A stretch of 64,000 bases of DNA from Rhynchopus sp. YZ270_cl-10 (lineage: Eukaryota > Euglenozoa > Diplonemea > Diplonemida > Diplonemidae). Each line of letters begins with the position of its first letter. The first letter of the stretch is position 1. Below, in pieces: positions 1 through 10,622 of this stretch. Under the pieces are notes generated by a model. The model was not told the DNA's origin. It searched no databases and worked only from the letters and a program-made list of their open reading frames with translations. The stretch is taken from assembly GCA_964035575.1 (NCBI GenBank), contig OZ037841.1, positions 1,116,001-1,180,000 of the forward strand, given 5' to 3'. Made by a program: the position numbers and the translations under genes.

Positions 1-14
1 ATTTTCCAATCGCA

Positions 15-1034
15 ATGTCACGGACCAAACATATGTGTCGTAGACCGTGTAACAGTGCGTGGAAGTGTCAGGGAAAGAGGAAGCGAGGGTCGTATGCTTT
101 GGACCCATGCTGGAAGAATTTCTATAGAACGGGAAAGCATTATCCGGTGAAAAGACATAAGTCGCGAATGGCAGTGTGGGCTCCACCGGTGATGGATCAG
201 ATCAGTCAGTTGGTTGGCAAGAAGCATGGCTACGACCCTAAGCTGCATGCCGCGATTCGACAGTCTCTCGACAAAAAACCGAGTTTGGTCATTGACGTTG
301 GGTCGAACCTCGGAGTGGTGTCCCTCTTTGCGACGCATATGGGCCATCGTGTTGTTGCGTTTGACCCAACACCGTGGACCAGACATAAACTGCATCTTTC
401 GCTTTGGATGAATAATTTGACGAACACCGTCACCGTAGTTCCAGCTGGGGTAGGTTCTAAGAGCGCTGTGGCGCATCTCGCGATGGTGCCAGGGAATCTC
501 GGTGGTAATCAGATTGTTCGCGACAAAAAAAAGCTGGATAAAATTACGCGAAACGAAACCGGGCAGGGCAAGCCCGACCAAAAGGGGATCATTCCGGTCC
601 AGATCGTTACCCTGGATGAATCGCTTGCGGAGGAGAAGGATATCATTTTCATTAAGATTGATGTGGAGGGGAATGAGATTGAGGTGATTCGCGGGGCGTT
701 GAAGACGTTGGAGAAGCATCGGCCGGCGATGATAATCGAGACCTGTTTTTGGTGTCAACCTGAAGTCCTTTTCACGCTACTCCAAAAGGCGCATTACGTC
801 TGCGGAAGCGAAGACAAAGTGGTTGACAGAAAGCTCACCCCCATAGCAGGACACTGGAAGTGGGACGTCCTACCTGTCCTCCAGCCTAAACACCGCAGCC
901 AACTTCGTCCAAACGTAATATGCATTTACGACAAAGCTGCAGCAGCGCTCCCCTTCGACACCGACCTCGATCATTCTCCAGAAATGAAAACCTTCCTCAA
1001 GCAGTGGCATGCGTACAACGTTGAGACAGATTGA
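15..1034 (+). CDS. FkbM-family SAM-dependent methyltransferase (5' end possibly cut by the window)
   Basis: The product (339 aa from the ATG used here) has a class I SAM-binding motif, VIDVGSNLGVVSLFA, near residues 92-106. It also has the diagnostic FkbM signature FIKIDVEGNEIEVIRGA near residues 215-231, followed by an IIET strand. The family O-methylates sugars or secondary metabolites; the substrate here cannot be told. The first 60 residues are Cys/Lys/Arg-rich and not part of the fold; they could be a targeting or unstructured extension. The frame stays open from the ATG at 15 back to the window edge, so the true start may lie upstream. The gene runs in the same direction as all its neighbours. 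The family call is firm; the start is uncertain. Confidence 0.85.
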   Translation: MSRTKHMCRRPCNSAWKCQGKRKRGSYALDPCWKNFYRTGKHYPVKRHKSRMAVWAPPVMDQISQLVGKKHGYDPKLHAAIRQSLDKKPSLVIDVGSNLGVVSLFATHMGHRVVAFDPTPWTRHKLHLSLWMNNLTNTVTVVPAGVGSKSAVAHLAMVPGNLGGNQIVRDKKKLDKITRNETGQGKPDQKGIIPVQIVTLDESLAEEKDIIFIKIDVEGNEIEVIRGALKTLEKHRPAMIIETCFWCQPEVLFTLLQKAHYVCGSEDKVVDRKLTPIAGHWKWDVLPVLQPKHRSQLRPNVICIYDKAAAALPFDTDLDHSPEMKTFLKQWHAYNVETD

Positions 1035-1363
1035 CCTAGGGTAATTTGAGGGGTTATTAGAGGGGAGGGAATGAAAACATTTTTGTTTTTTTTAAAATTT
1101 TTTAAAGCACCACGAACTAAAGACACCTTTTTTACATTATGGACATGAACAAAGACTGAATGATGTTTAAATCTTACAGACATTCCCTCCTCACCTCCTC
1201 TCTGCCTCAGCTGGACCATTAACCCCATGGTCCACTATGTCAAAGCACGCAGACAGCACTCCTGACAAGAAAAATTGCTTTGTTCATGGTAGCAGATACC
1301 CCTCAACCCTAACCTAACCCTCATCCTCATCTTCCCTTCAAGATCAACACAAATAAAAGAAAA
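1035..1363. other. Intergenic region, no gene seen
   Basis: AT-rich with T and A runs just after the stop. It ends in a pyrimidine-rich stretch and a CAAG about 20 nt before the next ATG, suitable as a trans-splice acceptor. A short CCCTAACCTAACCC patch near 1307-1321 resembles telomere repeat but is too short to mean much. Confidence 0.6.
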
Positions 1364-4300
1364 ATGGAAATTTTCATCCGCTGTCGCAAAACCGGGGAAC
1401 GCTGTGCCGTGCAGGTAGATGCCTCCGATACTCTTGGCGACATCATGGGGAAGGTTTGCCGCATTTTTTTGCATGATGCCAAAATGATGTGGACTTTGAT
1501 GCTTGCTTTTAGTGGGACGGAAACTTCGCTTGGTGAGGTGCATGAACGGGTTGCCGACGTTGCTTTGGAGGCACTAACGGAATGCGATCTTGTCCCGATC
1601 CCATTGGCGATCTTCCGCCGTCGTGTGGAGGAGAACCCAGACTCCCCTGACGCGCTCTGCCACTATGCCCTCCGCACACCAGACATCTCCCTCAGACGCC
1701 ATCTCCTCCACCGTGCTGCGAAAGAAGACCATCCCACCGCCTTCCTCGAGCTTGCAAAGCTCTGCACCTCTCGTGATGAGTGTCTCCACATCGGCTCCCA
1801 GTCGTACACCCAATCCTCGTTGTTGGAGCGGGCCGTTAAGTTGGCACCTCACGACCCGCTAGCTCGTGTCGCCAGGGCGCAGGTTCTTCCCAAAAAGGCA
1901 CAACAGGCCCGTCTGTTAAAAGATTTAAACAAAATTCCTGACACCGAAAGAGGACCGCTGTTGTGCATGCTGGCAGGTCTGCTTGGTGATGGGGAGCGGG
2001 TGGGAGGGGACAATGAAGACAGGGAAATGCTTCTGCGGCGGGCAATGTCAGAGCAACCGGACTATGCTCCAGCGTACCACGACCTGGCACGGCTGCTTCC
2101 ACGCAATGGCGCAACCTTCGTGGAAGGGGTCGTGACAACGCAGAGAGAGCTTCTCGAAGCTGCGTTGCGGGTGGACCCATTTCATGCACCGTCGTTGCAT
2201 CTGTTGGGGTGTCTGACGGGCGACGTGAAAAGCGCGTGTTTGCGTGCGATTGCGAGCGATCCGTTGTACCGCGGGGCATACCTCTCGCTTGCGTTGACAC
2301 TGGAAGAGGACGAGACGGTGTTGGTGAATGACGTGGAGATGGGCAGGACGGCGTTGCTGAGTATTGCTGATAACGGAACGAAGCGGAATCGGGCACGTTT
2401 GCCACACTTCCTGCTTCGTGAAGAGGCCTTTATGCAGGACTGCACACTCAGCGCGCATGAGATATGCGAAGAGGCACTGCTCAAACGTGGTGCACGATGG
2501 GCGATTGAAGAAAACCGCCTCACCAGCGGACACTTTTCCCACACCTTCTCGGTTGCCGTGACACACGACCCAACCTATGCCCCTGCTTCCCACGCAGTGG
2601 GGATGGCGCTGTCAAAAGCCGAAGTGGAAATGAAAATTCGCGCTTTCCAATGCGCCCTCTCCTACGACCCGCTGCTCAGCCGTGCCTACACGAGCCTCGG
2701 AATTGCCCTCCCACCTGGCCTCTGTGCAACAGTCAACGGCGAGGTCATGAACCACACTGCACTGTTCACACGCGCACTCACTCTAGACAGACGTGACGGT
2801 AATGCTGCCGCCCACCTTGCGTCGCATCTGTTCCGCGATGGGTTGGACAGTGTCGTCATCGGGGATGCGACCATGACCCTCCAGGACCTCCTCTTCCTGT
2901 GCATCGTGGAAGAGCCTGATCTCTATCTCGGGTACTATTGGCTGGGGCGCGTTAGCAATGGGGAGACGGTGGTGCTGCCTAGTGGTGATGCTATGCACAG
3001 TGCAGAGCTTTACCGCAAAGCGTTCTCACTGGAGCCACATTGTGGCGATGCTGCCTATTTCCTTGCGAAGGAGCTGATTGGAGGGTATGTGATGGAAGGG
3101 GATACTCCTTGGTATCGTGAGTCTCTTCTGAAGACGGCCCATGGAAAGCCGAAACAGGAGTTTCGGTCTGAGGCCCAAGTATTGCGTGCAGCAGGGAAGC
3201 CGGACACAATTAAGCGGGATCTGTTGTCGAAAGCCTACTGCGGGAACGGGCAGAACCCACAGCTTCTGACGGCGTGTTCCGAGGTGGACAAGGTGCGCTC
3301 GTGGTTCTTGAAAAGGACGCTATTGAAGCAGGCGATCTCCATGCCTGGGTGCGGGCCCGAGGCATATCTCATGCTAGCCATTGACATCGGTGAGCATGGT
3401 GTGACCACTCTCTGCGACGGCACCGCTACCACCTACCTAGAGCTTCTGACAGCCGCATACGAGCGGGGGGGCACGCGAGACACCTTTGCACGGCTTGCCA
3501 AGGTGTTGGATGGTTCACGTAGACTTGCTCTTCCTGAAGGACGTGAAATCACTCGGGCCGCCTGCCTCGCGCGCGTCGCTGCTGCAAAAGAAAGCACAAC
3601 AAAGGATTGGTGCAACCTCGCAATGGAGCTCCTCGTGGCACAAGAAGAGACGACCGTCAATGGTGCGGTGCACAACGCACACAGCGCGTTTAGCGTTGCG
3701 TTGGCACGCGATGAGGAGGACATCGCTGCTTTGGTGGGCGTCTTTTGCACAATCGAGAACGACACCTTCATTGCCAACAACACACAACTCACACGCGACG
3801 ACGTGCTTTGGCGGGCCATACAAAAAACACCCCCCCAGGACACCACCGAACTGGAGTCCTATTTGACCGAGACGCTGCGCGGGGCACCTTTGGACCCTCT
3901 TCTTTGGGTCTGCCAGGCGTGGCTGCTTCAAGGGAAGTACGGTGCTCATGGTGAGGCCACCGCACGCTACTGTGGACGTGACCTGGGTGCGGTGGCGCTG
4001 CTGGTGTGCACCATAGAAGCAAAGGCGACGTGGCCGGCGTATCTGTACCTTGCGAAGCTGAAGACGGAGGTCAAGATACATGGCGAGACGTTAGACACAG
4101 ATGCGCTGTACGAGGCTGCAGTGCGGCTTGGGTGCACTGACGTAGGCGCTTTGGTGCGGGCTGCGCAGGCAGAAGGGTTGTTCCCAGAGGAGCGCCGACG
4201 TTTGTTGTTGCGGGCAGTGGCGGGGGACAATGACCATGAGAGTGTCGACACCGAGCTCAAAGGTGCCTGGACAGCGCTGGTCACATCCATGCTACCAACC

Positions 4301-4372
4301 GAGTCACTCTCTCTCACAGACGGGGTAACCATCGAAGTAGACCGATTTGTGCACACCACTGTGGAGGGTTAG
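1364..4372 (+). CDS. Ubiquitin-like N-terminus plus TPR/Sel1-like repeat protein, 1002 aa
   Basis: Residues 1-80 read as a beta-grasp, ubiquitin-like domain: it opens MEIFIRCRKTGERCAVQV, close in pattern to ubiquitin MQIFVKTLTGKTITLEV. The rest consists of about a dozen or more degenerate helical repeats built on a pattern like A-x-x-x-L-A-x-x-L (FLELAKL, AYHDLARLL, AYTSLGIAL, AYFLAKEL, EAYLMLAIDI, AYLYLAKL). These recur roughly every 50-70 residues with short Asn-Gly turns between. TPR/Sel1-type arrays bind proteins, and with a ubiquitin-like head this suggests an adaptor, but no enzyme motif is visible. The gene at 34611 has the same kind of N-terminal domain joined to leucine-rich repeats, so the head looks like a shared module in this genome. 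No intron is needed. The repeat call is good; the exact family is not identified. Confidence 0.75.
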   Translation: MEIFIRCRKTGERCAVQVDASDTLGDIMGKVCRIFLHDAKMMWTLMLAFSGTETSLGEVHERVADVALEALTECDLVPIPLAIFRRRVEENPDSPDALCHYALRTPDISLRRHLLHRAAKEDHPTAFLELAKLCTSRDECLHIGSQSYTQSSLLERAVKLAPHDPLARVARAQVLPKKAQQARLLKDLNKIPDTERGPLLCMLAGLLGDGERVGGDNEDREMLLRRAMSEQPDYAPAYHDLARLLPRNGATFVEGVVTTQRELLEAALRVDPFHAPSLHLLGCLTGDVKSACLRAIASDPLYRGAYLSLALTLEEDETVLVNDVEMGRTALLSIADNGTKRNRARLPHFLLREEAFMQDCTLSAHEICEEALLKRGARWAIEENRLTSGHFSHTFSVAVTHDPTYAPASHAVGMALSKAEVEMKIRAFQCALSYDPLLSRAYTSLGIALPPGLCATVNGEVMNHTALFTRALTLDRRDGNAAAHLASHLFRDGLDSVVIGDATMTLQDLLFLCIVEEPDLYLGYYWLGRVSNGETVVLPSGDAMHSAELYRKAFSLEPHCGDAAYFLAKELIGGYVMEGDTPWYRESLLKTAHGKPKQEFRSEAQVLRAAGKPDTIKRDLLSKAYCGNGQNPQLLTACSEVDKVRSWFLKRTLLKQAISMPGCGPEAYLMLAIDIGEHGVTTLCDGTATTYLELLTAAYERGGTRDTFARLAKVLDGSRRLALPEGREITRAACLARVAAAKESTTKDWCNLAMELLVAQEETTVNGAVHNAHSAFSVALARDEEDIAALVGVFCTIENDTFIANNTQLTRDDVLWRAIQKTPPQDTTELESYLTETLRGAPLDPLLWVCQAWLLQGKYGAHGEATARYCGRDLGAVALLVCTIEAKATWPAYLYLAKLKTEVKIHGETLDTDALYEAAVRLGCTDVGALVRAAQAEGLFPEERRRLLLRAVAGDNDHESVDTELKGAWTALVTSMLPTESLSLTDGVTIEVDRFVHTTVEG

Positions 4373-4621
4373 GGTTTTGTTGGGAGATGGGAGGGGACGG
4401 CGGAAGGGAATAATGGGTAGATATGAGATGCGAGGTTTCGTTTGAGGTGAGTGTTTTTAAAAAAAGCATCCACCAAAACGTTATTATGAGTTCCGGAAGC
4501 GTTGTTGCGTTCACTTTTTACGTGAGGGGGAGAAAAACATGAAGCGTTATTCTGCTCCCCTCTCTGCTATCCTGGGTAGGAAGATTAAACTCGCGGGGCT
4601 TTTAGCACGGCTTTTAAGGAT

Positions 4622-4668
4622 CCTGTGAAAAAAAATCGTGGCTGCTATCTAGTGATAGTAGTTTGTTA
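4622..4668. repeat. Dispersed intergenic motif, copy 1 (pair with 12762-12801)
   Basis: Both copies read CTGTGAAAA, then GTGGCTGCTATC, then a 2-3 nt difference, then GTGATAGTAGT. CTATC and GATAG can pair as a small stem. Both lie about 150-260 nt downstream of a stop codon on the same strand, which suggests a 3'-UTR element or a decayed repeat. Confidence 0.55.
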
Positions 4669-5395
4669 TCAAGCAAAATATTTTACTAAAGGGGCCATGT
4701 GATACATCGCATAGCCCTTTGGCTCGCCCTTTCACCCTTGGTGTCGATACATTGCTTTGAAACGAGACAATATATGTGTAAGTCACCTCAGCCATTGTGC
4801 TCAGGGTCACATTCTGTGATAATTTTTTTGTGTGTTTTTTGTGCTCCCCTCCTTTTGTCCTCGCATGTGGTGACCAAGCGCCTTCATCTTACCATTTTTA
4901 AAATTATATTTTTTTGGTTTTGTTGATGTTTTGTGTGGATCAGATGTGTTCAGATGAGAGATCCCATTCGCGGCTCGTTTTTTCTTTTCTTTCTCCCATC
5001 TCATGACATCCCGTTTGCTAGAAGGAAGAACGGGGGTGTTTTAGATTTGTTTTTTTACACCCTACCTAGAGTCGTTTGCATCAACTTTTACGATTAAAAG
5101 TGTGTCACATGCATTTTTTTTTAAAATGAGTACACAACCTCCCTCGTGGTTAACCGTATGCAAGCCAACGAAGTGCTCTCGAGGTGTTTGCACTTTCAAC
5201 TTCTCTTTGTAAGAAGTGTTTTTAATGGTGCTCTTTTAAAGCTTTTGTTTTTGTGAACAGCCCTTCACAAAACGCTCGTCTTCCTTTGTCTTAAGATATC
5301 TGCACATGAGGCGTGTTTATCTTTTAATTGTGTTGTTTTTTTTCTCTTCTCAGAATCTGGCCTGTTTCTCTCATTGTTTGAGGTGAATAGAAGTG

Positions 5396-5409
5396 CATCC
5401 TTCGGGATG
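5396..5409 (+). ncRNA. UUCG-tetraloop hairpin in intergenic DNA
   Basis: CATCC-TTCG-GGATG gives a perfect five-pair stem closed by the very stable UUCG loop. Similar CCTTCGGG cores occur at 26498 and 26795. It is a possible structured RNA or RNA-processing element; no known family was recognised. Confidence 0.3.
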
Positions 5410-5907
5410 GAGGGTTGCCCAAACTTTTCTAGTCTTTCAGAAGATGTAGCTTGCTTGATTAGATAGTTGCTGATGTGTCATGTGTTGTTTGTTTCTTTTT
5501 GACAAAACACAGTGATGTTCATGTAATCAACCTTTCTCATTTTGACATTTGTGTACACTTTTTCTCTCATGTACCTCCAATGCTTGGGGGTTTCCTCCCC
5601 TTTCCCTCCCAACACTCCCCGTTGTATCCAATGCACATCTCTAAAGATCTGTGCATATGTACCCTGAGATTGAGAAGGACACCTCTTGGATGACGTTGCC
5701 CGGCACATTAAGGTTGTATCGTGTTGCGTAACATTCAATGAAAAAGGCATCAGGGCTCACGCCAACAGCTTCCAATAACGTATTTTCCCTTTTATTTTGT
5801 TTTGGCGATGCAAAAAATGCAAACCCTCCCCCCCTTCCCCCCCCCTTACCCTTTTCAAATAAATCCCCTCCTCCCCTCCCTTCTCCTACGCTCTTCATTT
5901 CAGAAAA

Positions 5908-8382
5908 ATGCGTTTCTTTCAATATGCGTTGTTCGCAGCCTGTGCAGTGCCGGCAGTCGCGACCCTGGACTTCAAAGACCTGGACTGCAAGATGAAGCGC
6001 ATGCTCTACACCAACGCTGTCGCACAGCAGCCCTTCCGCAAGAACCTGCCACGCGAGGTCTTCGACTCTCTTCGCCTTGCAGAGGTGTGCGGCGACACTC
6101 CGCCGCCAGCAGCAGACCAGCCCGCCCCTTCCACCCCTCTGCCCGCAGGCATCCAGATCTTCGTCGACCCTGCCGCAAGCCACGAAGGCAACGGCACCGA
6201 AGCCGACCCATGCAAGACGCTTGCCGCAGCCGTCCTCCTCTCCAGGCAGCACACCGGCACAGCACGCACCATTGTCCTCCGTGCTGGCTACCACTTCCTC
6301 TCCGAGACTCTTGCCCTCGGAAAGGCCGACGCCGGCACCACCCTCATGAACTACCCCAACGAGGAAGCCTGGGTCTCCGGGGGACGTAAAATCGACGCCT
6401 CCGCACCTTGGACGAAGGGAGACGACGGGATTTACTCACTGAAGACAGACTTTGATTGGGTGCCCGGTTTGTTCACGCTGAAGGGACACAGAAGGTTGTA
6501 CCGTGCCAGGTACCCTAATGCCGACCCTGAGGTGGATTCGAAGGGTGTCGTCTACGGGTTGGAGAACAAGATTGTTGACCCATGGTGGCGGCCGGAGGTG
6601 GGCGCTGCACCAGAGTTTACCTTTTACAACCTGGCGGAGGCGAACCCGACTGGGCACATCAAGAACGACTCGAAGATGTCGCAGTACAACACCTACACAC
6701 ACGGTGTCGGTGGTGCCTGCAACAGCGTCTGGGCCAAGGACGTACCAAGCTTCTGGTGTGGCAACAACTCCGCTGGAGGTTGGGCCTTCGTAGACCAAGC
6801 TGCAGCCAAAGCAGGGCAACTGAACCTCCCCGTCGGCATGTCCCTCACAGATGCACCAGAGGTGGCACGCTTCAAGGATTGGTCAAATGCAAGCGGCGCT
6901 ATTGTGCATGCATGGCACAGCCAGTCCTGGTTCACCAATATGTTCGAGGTGGGAGTGCAGGACAAAGACAAACACACCCTCACCTTTACGAGGGGTGGTC
7001 AGCAGGGGGGAAGGAATTGGTGTCGGTGCGATCAGTGCTCCTACGCAGCGGCGTGGTGTGGGCAGCGTCAGACACCGCCACAGAACAACGATACCCGCAT
7101 GATCTCGGGGTCCTGGTTTGTGGAGAACGTGCTGGAGGAGCTGGACGCCAAGACAGAGTGGTTCTTTGATGAGACGACGAAGACGCTGCACCTTATGCCC
7201 AACAGCACCATCACGTCAGACGACCTTGTTGTACCACAACTGAAACGTCTGATCACCATCACCGACACAGAGGACATTACCGTTCAAGGAATCCGTTTCA
7301 GGGACGCCGCATACACCTTCATGGACGACTGGGCGGCACCCTCTGGAGGCGACTGGTCGATCCACAGAGGTGGTGCGGTGTTCATTGAGAACGCAGAGCG
7401 TGTGCACGTTGCGTCCTGTTTGTTCAAGCGGTTGGACGGAAATGCGTTGTTCCTCTCCAAGAGGACCAGGAATGTGACGATTGAGGAGAACGAGTTTGTG
7501 TGGCTTGGTGACGGTGCCATGGCGACCTGGGGTGACACAGCAAGCTACGACGCGACAGGGGGAGAGCAGCCGCGCATGACGACCGTGAAGAACAACTACG
7601 TCCACGAGATTGGGTTGTACGAAAAGCAGTCCTCTGCTTGGGGACAGAACAAGGCGTGCCAGACACTTCTTGAAGGAAACGTTCTGTTCAACATGCCGCG
7701 TGCCGCGATCAACTTCAACGACGGCCTCGGTGGCGGCAACGTTGTCAAGAAGAACCTCATCTGGAACACATGCCGTGAATCCGGAGACCACGGCCCGATC
7801 AACACCTGGGACAGAATGCCCTTCCTCACCGAGATCGCAACCGGAAGCCCCAGCTTCACCCCTGCCCCTTCCCTTATCACCGCAAACTACATTATTGCGG
7901 ACTACGGTGGATCGCAGGGCATCGACAACGACGATGGGTCCTCTTTTTACCACATTGACGGCAACGTCTTCTATGCTGCAGACGGGTTCAAGATGGATTA
8001 TGGTGGCCACGACTCTCGCTTTGCGAACAACCTTGTTGTGAACACACCGTACGATGGTCAGAACTGTTTCAATGTCGGACCCTTCGTTGAAGGCCATGGC
8101 GACTCATGGACCAACAACACATGTCTTGTCGGTGTGAGTGGCTCGGGTGCGTCAGCAAAGCTCTACCAAGTGGGTGCACAAAACCAATGCAGCGAAGACT
8201 ACTTCCTCACAGGAGACAACAAATTCTTCACAGCGAACGGAACCTCCTTCATCAAGTGCGCAGGTCAATACATCACCCTCGAAGAAGCACAGTCCAAACA
8301 CAACGTCCAGCCCGGCTCCACCTCCGCTGTGTACCCACCAGCGGACACTGTGGTCGCTTGGGCAAAGGCGTTGCTGCAGTAA
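5908..8382 (+). CDS. Secreted right-handed parallel beta-helix protein (GH141/pectate-lyase-fold-like), 824 aa
   Basis: It begins with a clear signal peptide (MRFFQYALFAACAVPAVA). After a short linker comes IQIFVDPAASHEGNGTEADP then CKTLAAAV, the usual opening of secreted beta-helix carbohydrate-active proteins. LFTLKGHRRLYRARYPN follows, typical of the GH141-like group in which a helix domain is interrupted by a beta-sandwich. The second half has short rungs with many Asn residues (VTIEENEFVWLGDGA, MTTVKNNYVHEIG, NVVKKNLIWNT, FANNLVVNT), the ladder pattern of a parallel beta-helix. Many N-x-S/T sites fit secretion. It probably binds or cleaves polysaccharide outside the cell; I cannot assign catalytic residues. 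The ATG lies five nt after TTTCAG, a likely trans-splice acceptor. The fold is confident, the glycoside-hydrolase family is tentative. Confidence 0.8.
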   Translation: MRFFQYALFAACAVPAVATLDFKDLDCKMKRMLYTNAVAQQPFRKNLPREVFDSLRLAEVCGDTPPPAADQPAPSTPLPAGIQIFVDPAASHEGNGTEADPCKTLAAAVLLSRQHTGTARTIVLRAGYHFLSETLALGKADAGTTLMNYPNEEAWVSGGRKIDASAPWTKGDDGIYSLKTDFDWVPGLFTLKGHRRLYRARYPNADPEVDSKGVVYGLENKIVDPWWRPEVGAAPEFTFYNLAEANPTGHIKNDSKMSQYNTYTHGVGGACNSVWAKDVPSFWCGNNSAGGWAFVDQAAAKAGQLNLPVGMSLTDAPEVARFKDWSNASGAIVHAWHSQSWFTNMFEVGVQDKDKHTLTFTRGGQQGGRNWCRCDQCSYAAAWCGQRQTPPQNNDTRMISGSWFVENVLEELDAKTEWFFDETTKTLHLMPNSTITSDDLVVPQLKRLITITDTEDITVQGIRFRDAAYTFMDDWAAPSGGDWSIHRGGAVFIENAERVHVASCLFKRLDGNALFLSKRTRNVTIEENEFVWLGDGAMATWGDTASYDATGGEQPRMTTVKNNYVHEIGLYEKQSSAWGQNKACQTLLEGNVLFNMPRAAINFNDGLGGGNVVKKNLIWNTCRESGDHGPINTWDRMPFLTEIATGSPSFTPAPSLITANYIIADYGGSQGIDNDDGSSFYHIDGNVFYAADGFKMDYGGHDSRFANNLVVNTPYDGQNCFNVGPFVEGHGDSWTNNTCLVGVSGSGASAKLYQVGAQNQCSEDYFLTGDNKFFTANGTSFIKCAGQYITLEEAQSKHNVQPGSTSAVYPPADTVVAWAKALLQ

Positions 8383-8464
8383 GGGAACCCGAGTTTCTTT
8401 TAAAGGTTGTGGGATGCTCAACATTGCAACATTGAGGTGCGAGTTAGGATGAGCTTATCCCACT

Positions 8465-9757
8465 ATATGGGTCAGTCCATAAACCACCCCCCCCAAAAGG
8501 TAACCTGGGGTCCTTATTTTTATTTCATCTGGGTTCTACTGGGACTTTCTCCCCGATTTTTTTTTTTAATGAACTCAGAGTTAAGTTTCTGGGTTCAATA
8601 AAAAAAACGACGATCAAAAAGTCCAATTGGAAATATGATGGATACCCCCCGAGAGCAAAATAAACCAACGGTAAAAATTGGTACCCTTGGTTTCCTATAG
8701 GTTCCTATAGGAAACCTACATTTTCCCATAATTTCCCACACAACTTACTTGACAACAGGATGAAAACAAATACAAAAATGGCAAAAGTGAGTAAAACCGT
8801 GCAAGGGGCACTGGACTTTGCTAGGGCTCTGGGGGAAACGCAGTTCTCAGGGGAGAGACTCGCAAGGAGGTTCTTGCCTACGCGAAGGCACGCAGTTGTT
8901 ACCGTAGGGGTTTCCGGGAAGACGTGTGGTTCAAAGCTTTATGGAAAGCGAGAGGAATATCCCTCATCCTTCACAGGAAGAACACCACCCGTGAGGGACG
9001 CGCGGTCCAACTGTATTTCTGCAGTAACCTGGATGAGTGTGTGGGTGCCATCAGAAGGTACGGAGGGGTGAACAACGCGTATTTACCCCTTACAGCAAGG
9101 AGAATGGCAGCGGCGTCGTTGTCCGTGCCTCCAAACACGCGGAAGGCTTGTGCAAAACGTACCTTCTGATGGCACACCCACACACTCATCCAGGTTACTG
9201 CAGAAATACAGTTGGACCGCGCGTCCCTCACGGGTGGTGTTCTTCCTGTGAAGGATGAGGGATATTCCTCTCGCTTTCCATAAAGCTTTGAACCACACGT
9301 CTTCCCGGAAACCCCTACGGTAACAACTGCGTGCCTTCGCGTAGGCAAGAACCTCCTTGCGAGTCTTCTCCCCTGAGAACTGCGTTTCCCCCAGAGCCCT
9401 AGCAAAGTCCAGTGCCCCTTGCACGGTTTTACTCACTTTTGCCATTTTTGTATTTGTTTTCATCCTGTTGTCAAGTAAGTTGTGTGGGAAATTGTGGGAA
9501 AATGTAGGTTTCCTATAGGAACCTATAGGAAACCAAGGGTACCAATTTTTACCGTTGGTTTATTTTGCTCTCGGGGGGTATCCATCATATTTCCAATTGG
9601 ACTTTTTGCTCGTCGTTTTTTTTATTGAACCCAGAAACTTAACTCTGAGTTCATTAAAAAAAAAATCGGGGAGAAAGTCCCAGTAGAACCCAGATGAAAT
9701 AAAAATAAGGACCCCAGGTTACCTTTTGGGGGGGGTGGTTTATGGACCGTGCCATAT
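8465..9757. mobile_element. 1.29-kb palindromic (foldback) DNA element, copy 1
   Basis: The left arm (8465-9062) and right arm (9158-9757) are near-perfect inverted repeats of about 600 bp around a unique spacer of about 95 bp. Ends read ATATGG...CCATAT, with a small mismatch block (GTCAG against CACGG) just inside. A second copy lies at 29674-30966 with the same spacer in the same orientation. Each arm contains the start of an open frame (MKTNTKMAKVSKTVQGAL...). The full 126-aa version reads on the minus strand (9083-9463) and ends in the spacer. In the left arm the frame is shifted after residue 32 by a single-base deletion. No transposase is seen, so the element looks non-autonomous. Target duplication is unclear (at most an AT/TA dinucleotide). 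Confidence 0.9.
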
Positions 9758-10622
9758 TAACCTTTTCCCCATGCAATATGATTAGAAACCAAGAAAAAAA
9801 AGCAAGCCAACGTTAGATCTCGGACAACAAGCATTTTCCTCTGAAAAAAAATTTCCCACTTTGCGCCAACAGAAATTTGCCTATCTATTTGGCTGCGTTC
9901 CACGAACAACACTCATTGTCTAAAACAGAGATCAGTTGACGGTTACTTTTGTTTAGTTCTTCTTCGTAGAAGAAAGAGAGAGAGAGACATTCACTGTTTC
10001 TCCTCTTCCCCCCCTGAAGGTGACACAACCTTCCTCAAAAGCTGTTGTATGCGCCAGAATAGGTACATCCATCAGTTTTTTTTCCCCCTTCCATTTTTCC
10101 GATTTTTTGCGTGAGAAAGAAAGACCGTATCCCCCCCTTCGCCCCTCTTTCTTTTACTGTGCTTTTTCTCTTTTATCTTTTTTGCGTCATAGATGTGTGC
10201 CCTCACTCGTTACAGGGATTTTGCCGTTATATTGGTTTGTTATGAGGTGACGATGTTACGTCTTTCTAAGATGTGCTCTGTGAGGCCTCATTCATCTTCA
10301 AAGGTTTGTTTTTCTGGCGAAAAAAAAGCAAAACGTTTCGTGATTTTTTTTGTACAAATTTGGTGACCAACCGTTAGGTATAGTAACCACCACCAGATTT
10401 CATTTTAGGTGCACCGTGCTCTCGTAAGCGCATCTATCAAAACGTTATTTTTTTCCCACCTCTTTCAATTTTTCAAACAAAACAACAACATACAAACGTA
10501 TACGAGATCCCCTCCACCTCCTCCACCCGTTTTTGGTTTCACCAACACTAGGGGGTCTCTCTGTTGTGTCTGATAAGACATCCATTCCACCTTCATAGAA
10601 CAACACACACGAAGCCTTTACC
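9758..10622. other. Intergenic region between foldback element and next gene
   Basis: T-rich, with GA and poly-T runs and no gene. It carries a hairpin motif AAGATG...CATCTT at 10268-10298 that belongs to a dispersed family (see 41692). The end is pyrimidine-rich, with CATAG about 20 nt before the start codon. Confidence 0.55.

Larger units (their letters stand above)
4373..5907. other. 1.5-kb intergenic region with short repeats
   Basis: No convincing gene. It holds a motif shared with 12762-12801 (entry at 4622), a UUCG-type hairpin (5396-5409) and a copy of a recurring GAGGTGTTTGCACTTTCAAC motif at 5181-5200. The last 100 nt are strongly C/T-rich and end TTTCAG five nt before the next ATG. 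Small open frames here show no coding bias. Confidence 0.6.

Noticed and set aside
1305-1322. Telomere-like CCCTAACCTAACCC
   Set aside because: Fewer than three repeats, inside a gene-rich region.
7216-8097. 293-codon minus-strand frame opposite the beta-helix gene
   Set aside because: Shadow of a GC-rich coding region; the + product has signal peptide and fold.
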